From Flavipsychrobacter sp964461535 (GTDB taxonomy: Bacteria; Bacteroidota; Bacteroidia; Chitinophagales; Chitinophagaceae), in contig CAYWUY010000095.1 in assembly GCA_964461535.1 (NCBI GenBank), positions 1 through 8,768 on the forward strand: 8,768 bases of DNA. The letters run 5' to 3'. The position numbers and the translations under genes were made by a program. Positions 6,308 through 8,768 of this stretch are shown piece after piece. Each line of letters opens with the position of its first letter. Positions within the stretch are counted from its first letter, which is position 1. The notes below the pieces were generated by a model. It had not been told where the DNA came from, ran no database searches, and saw nothing but the letters and a program-made list of their open reading frames with translations.

Positions 6308-7207
6308 CCGAAACTGTGGTAGAATTATCCTTGCCATTTGAAATATAACCGTGATTAATATTAAACTAACCCCTATAAAAAAGCCATTAGATAGGTCTCT
6401 ATTTTCGTGGTAAAATACAAATGCTAATAACGTGCCATATATAGGTTCTAGGTTTACAGATAAGGTAACAGTAAACGAACTTAGTTTTTTAAGAGCCGTT
6501 AGTGCCATTGATTGTGCCCATACCGTACAGCATAGACTAAGTATTATTAGCCATAACCAATCATTTTTATACCAAAGTGAGCTTAATAACGAATTGCTAT
6601 GAGGCCAGAAAAGTGATTGTTTATTATATAATAAATATATAGGTAGTAATAGGCTAATAAACATCCATCCGGTAGTCATTTCATAAAATACCATTATACG
6701 GCTTGGGTATTTATGTGCCACTTTTTTATTAATTACAGTAAATACTGCACTTAAAATGGCTGCTATAACACCAAACAATATTCCCCATCCGTATGTTTGT
6801 TGAAACTGGTATATAAAATACACTCCTGCTATAGCTAATAGCCCGAGTAATACTTCCGATACATTTATTTTTCCTTTATTAAATATAGGATCAAGCATAG
6901 AAGTGAATACACTTGCCGTACTCAGGCAAACTAGTGCTATTGATGCATTAGCAAATTTTATGGCACCATAAAAAGCTACCCAATGCAAACCCATGAGTAT
7001 ACCCACAGCTATCAATTGCTTCATATCATTTTTAGCTACTCGTATCCACTGCTTCCTATATGTTAGAAAAAAAGCAATAATAACAGCCGTTAACAACATA
7101 CGCCACCAAACTAGCACCGGTGCATCTAGGTCTATAGCGCGCCCAAGTACACCGGTAAACCCCCAAAGTAAAACTGCTGCATGCAGATTGATAAGTGCAT
7201 TTTTCAT
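6302..7207 (-). CDS. EamA/DMT-superfamily membrane transporter
   Basis: This is a 301-residue inner-membrane protein with about ten hydrophobic segments arranged as two EamA repeats, roughly residues 5-133 and 141-292. The first repeat shows LLWGFTGVLGR near the start and LDPIF at 105-109. The second has the better-conserved hallmark LSVNLEPIYGTLLAFVFYHE at 249-268. Family members export small metabolites such as amino acids or take up nucleotide sugars; the substrate cannot be read from sequence. The ATG at 7207 gives a normal N-terminal helix. The gene is divergent from the decarboxylase and convergent with the ferredoxin. A -7-like box ends only 10 bases before its start codon, which suggests a very short or absent leader. 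A link to polyamine export is possible from position alone, but unsupported. Confidence 0.93.
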   Translation of the reverse strand: MKNALINLHAAVLLWGFTGVLGRAIDLDAPVLVWWRMLLTAVIIAFFLTYRKQWIRVAKNDMKQLIAVGILMGLHWVAFYGAIKFANASIALVCLSTASVFTSMLDPIFNKGKINVSEVLLGLLAIAGVYFIYQFQQTYGWGILFGVIAAILSAVFTVINKKVAHKYPSRIMVFYEMTTGWMFISLLLPIYLLYNKQSLFWPHSNSLLSSLWYKNDWLWLIILSLCCTVWAQSMALTALKKLSSFTVTLSVNLEPIYGTLLAFVFYHENRDLSNGFFIGVSLILITVIFQMARIILPQFRK

Positions 7208-7217
7208 ACTATGGGTG

Positions 7218-7225
7218 CAAACTTA
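7218..7225 (-). promoter_or_regulatory. candidate -7 promoter element for the EamA transporter
   Basis: On the minus strand this reads TAAGTTTG, a full match to TAnnTTTG. Only 10 bases lie between the box and the ATG at 7207, so the predicted start of transcription is within a few bases of the start codon. No TTG/TTTG is visible at the usual -33 spacing. Confidence 0.45.
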
Positions 7226-7269
7226 GCTTATAATACGCTAACGTTAATTTTATGTTGGGTTAAATAAAA

Positions 7270-7302
7270 TTTGCATCAAAAACTTGTAAATAACTACTTT
7301 TG
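7270..7302 (+). promoter_or_regulatory. promoter of the decarboxylase gene
   Basis: TTTG at 7270-7273 (-33) and TACTTTTG at 7295-7302 (-7) are separated by 21 bases. Both sequence and spacing match the Bacteroidota housekeeping promoter (TTTG / TAnnTTTG). Transcription would start near 7308, giving a leader of about 40 bases before the ATG at 7351. This is the best promoter in the window. Confidence 0.7.
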
Positions 7303-7350
7303 TTATGTAAACAACCTTTTTTCTCTCAAAGCTATTTTTTGGGTTAGTAA

Positions 7351-8768
7351 ATGAACAATACTTACACTGATCTCGTACATCAGACCTTCCATTTCCCTCA
7401 AGAGGGATTCGACGTAAATGATAATAATACACTAACGTTTAATGATGTAGACATTAAGGCTTTAATTGATAAGTATGGTACTCCCTTCAAGATGACCTTC
7501 TTGCCAAAAATTGGTATGCAAATCAATAAGGCTAAAAAGATGTTTAATGATGCTATTAAGAGGCATAAGTATGATGGTAGTTATTATTATTGCTATTGTA
7601 CCAAAAGCTCCCACTTTTCTTTTATTGTAGAAGAAACTCTAAAACATGGTGTGCATCTGGAGACCTCTTTTGCCTATGATATTGAGATTATTAGACAGCT
7701 TTATAAAAAAAGGAAACTTAATAAAGATACTTTTATTATATGCAATGGTTTTAAAACTCGCGCTTATACAAGAAGCATAGCTTCTTTAATAAATGATGGT
7801 TTTAAAAATGTAATTCCGGTATTAGATAATAAAAACGAGTTTGAAGACTATAAAAAATCAATTCGTACTAAAGAACCGGTAAATATTGGAATTCGTATAG
7901 CTACTGAAGAGGAGCCAACATTCGATTTTTATACATCAAGGTTAGGTATTCGTAGTAGAGACGTACTTGAGTTTTATGTTGATAAAATAAAAGGTAATGA
8001 GAAGTTTAGACTGAAAATGCTTCACTTCTTTATGAATAAGGGTATAAAGGATGATGTATACTATTGGAGTGAACTAAACAAGGTATTAAACTTATACTGC
8101 CAGCTTAAAAAAATATGTCCTGAGCTAAAAGGGCTGAATATAGGTGGTGGTTTGCCTATTAAACATTCATTAAACTTTGATTATGACTATAATTATATGA
8201 TTAATGAAATAGTATCTACTATTAAAAAAGTATGCAAGAAAAATAAAGTAGATACTCCTGATATATATACTGAATTTGGTTCGTTTACCATTGGTGAAAC
8301 CGGTGCTGTTGTTTACAGCGTTTTAGATGAAAAAATGCAAAACGATCGTGAGATATGGTACATGATTGATAGCTCTTTTATTACCACATTGCCAGATACT
8401 TGGGGTATAGGTGAAAAATTCTTAATGCTACCTATTAATAAATGGGATAAAGAGTATCAAGAAGTTCACTTAGGAGGTTTAACGTGTGATAGCCATGACT
8501 TTTATACTAGTGAAGAACACATTAATGCCGTGTTTTTGCCAAAGCTAGACAAAGACAGAACTGCGCAAACAGAGCCTTTGTATATCGGGTTCTTCCACAC
8601 AGGTGCTTATCAAGACCAACTAGCCGGGTATGGAGGGATCAAGCACTGTATGATTCCTTCGCCTAAGCATGTGGTGGTTGAGTATGGTAAAGATGGTAAA
8701 CTTGAAGATTGGTTATATGCCAGAGAGCAATCTCCACAAAGTATGCTCAAGATTTTAGGATATATTAA
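7351..8768 (+). CDS. arginine-decarboxylase-like PLP enzyme (type III fold), 3'-truncated
   Basis: The frame is open from the ATG at 7351 to the window edge: 472 codons plus two bases, without a stop. The protein fits the alanine-racemase-fold Orn/Arg/DAP decarboxylase family and closely resembles the roughly 460-residue Bacteroidota proteins annotated as arginine decarboxylase, which would feed polyamine synthesis. Motifs in order: YYYCYCTKSSHF with Lys85 as the likely PLP Schiff-base residue; HLETSFAYD; LNIGGGLP with the phosphate-binding glycines 265-267; YTEFGSFTIGETGA with Glu308 at the place of the usual EPGR; GGLTCDSHDFY with Cys379 as the likely partner-subunit catalytic Cys; then HTGAYQD. 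Relatives end in a KILGY-like sequence, and KILGYI is reached at the edge, so only a few codons should be missing. The substrate, arginine rather than ornithine or lysine, is by family analogy. It has its own promoter and is divergent from the transporter. Confidence 0.92.
   Translation, partial: MNNTYTDLVHQTFHFPQEGFDVNDNNTLTFNDVDIKALIDKYGTPFKMTFLPKIGMQINKAKKMFNDAIKRHKYDGSYYYCYCTKSSHFSFIVEETLKHGVHLETSFAYDIEIIRQLYKKRKLNKDTFIICNGFKTRAYTRSIASLINDGFKNVIPVLDNKNEFEDYKKSIRTKEPVNIGIRIATEEEPTFDFYTSRLGIRSRDVLEFYVDKIKGNEKFRLKMLHFFMNKGIKDDVYYWSELNKVLNLYCQLKKICPELKGLNIGGGLPIKHSLNFDYDYNYMINEIVSTIKKVCKKNKVDTPDIYTEFGSFTIGETGAVVYSVLDEKMQNDREIWYMIDSSFITTLPDTWGIGEKFLMLPINKWDKEYQEVHLGGLTCDSHDFYTSEEHINAVFLPKLDKDRTAQTEPLYIGFFHTGAYQDQLAGYGGIKHCMIPSPKHVVVEYGKDGKLEDWLYAREQSPQSMLKILGYI

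Noticed and set aside
7250..7432. A 60-residue leftward open frame over the decarboxylase promoter and start.
   Set aside because: It overlaps a good promoter and the well-supported N-terminus of the decarboxylase, and shows no recognisable features.
1..8768. A hidden defence, mobile or biosynthetic system in the window.
   Set aside because: Nearly all of the sequence is explained by complete housekeeping-type genes with short spacers, with no repeats, integrase, transposase or gene of foreign appearance.

Overview
The window looks like ordinary chromosomal core sequence from a low-GC member of the Bacteroidota, most likely the Chitinophagales/Sphingobacteriales side of the phylum. The reasons are an ExbD followed by a TonB of the Bacteroidota type, a DUF3467 protein, the phylum's characteristic 2[4Fe-4S] ferredoxin and long arginine-decarboxylase-like enzyme, A/T-rich leaders without clear Shine-Dalgarno sequences, and promoter -7 boxes that fit TAnnTTTG. 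This placement rests on remembered family patterns, not on a database search. I see no mobile element, CRISPR array, tRNA, rRNA or phage gene.

Layout, left to right. Positions 1-1369 (+) hold the 3' part of exbD and a complete tonB, the inner-membrane machinery that energises outer-membrane receptors. A strong hairpin at 1370-1414 separates tonB from a leftward block. That block, read in its own direction, is guaA (GMP synthase, 5197-3656), a secreted type-1 periplasmic-binding-fold protein with a K/R/E-rich linker (3626-2145), and psd (phosphatidylserine decarboxylase, 2082-1429). The spacers are 29 and 62 bases, so co-transcription is plausible, although psd also has a promoter-like box of its own. 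Further upstream, in the same direction, is a small DUF3467 gene (5675-5361). An A/T-rich inverted repeat lies between it and guaA. Positions 5900-6247 (+) encode the ferredoxin, which ends in a clear terminator facing a convergent EamA/DMT-family exporter (7207-6302). Divergent from the exporter, 7351-8768 (+) is a PLP-dependent decarboxylase of the arginine/ornithine/diaminopimelate type; it has no stop codon before the window ends.

The genes cover envelope energisation (exbD, tonB), phospholipid synthesis (psd), purine synthesis (guaA), electron transfer (ferredoxin), metabolite export (EamA) and polyamine synthesis (decarboxylase). They do not form one pathway. I found no convincing new system. 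The points most worth a second look are the orphan binding-fold protein with its charged linker, the inverted repeat ahead of guaA, the long insertion in the ferredoxin, and the atypical active-site motifs of the decarboxylase.
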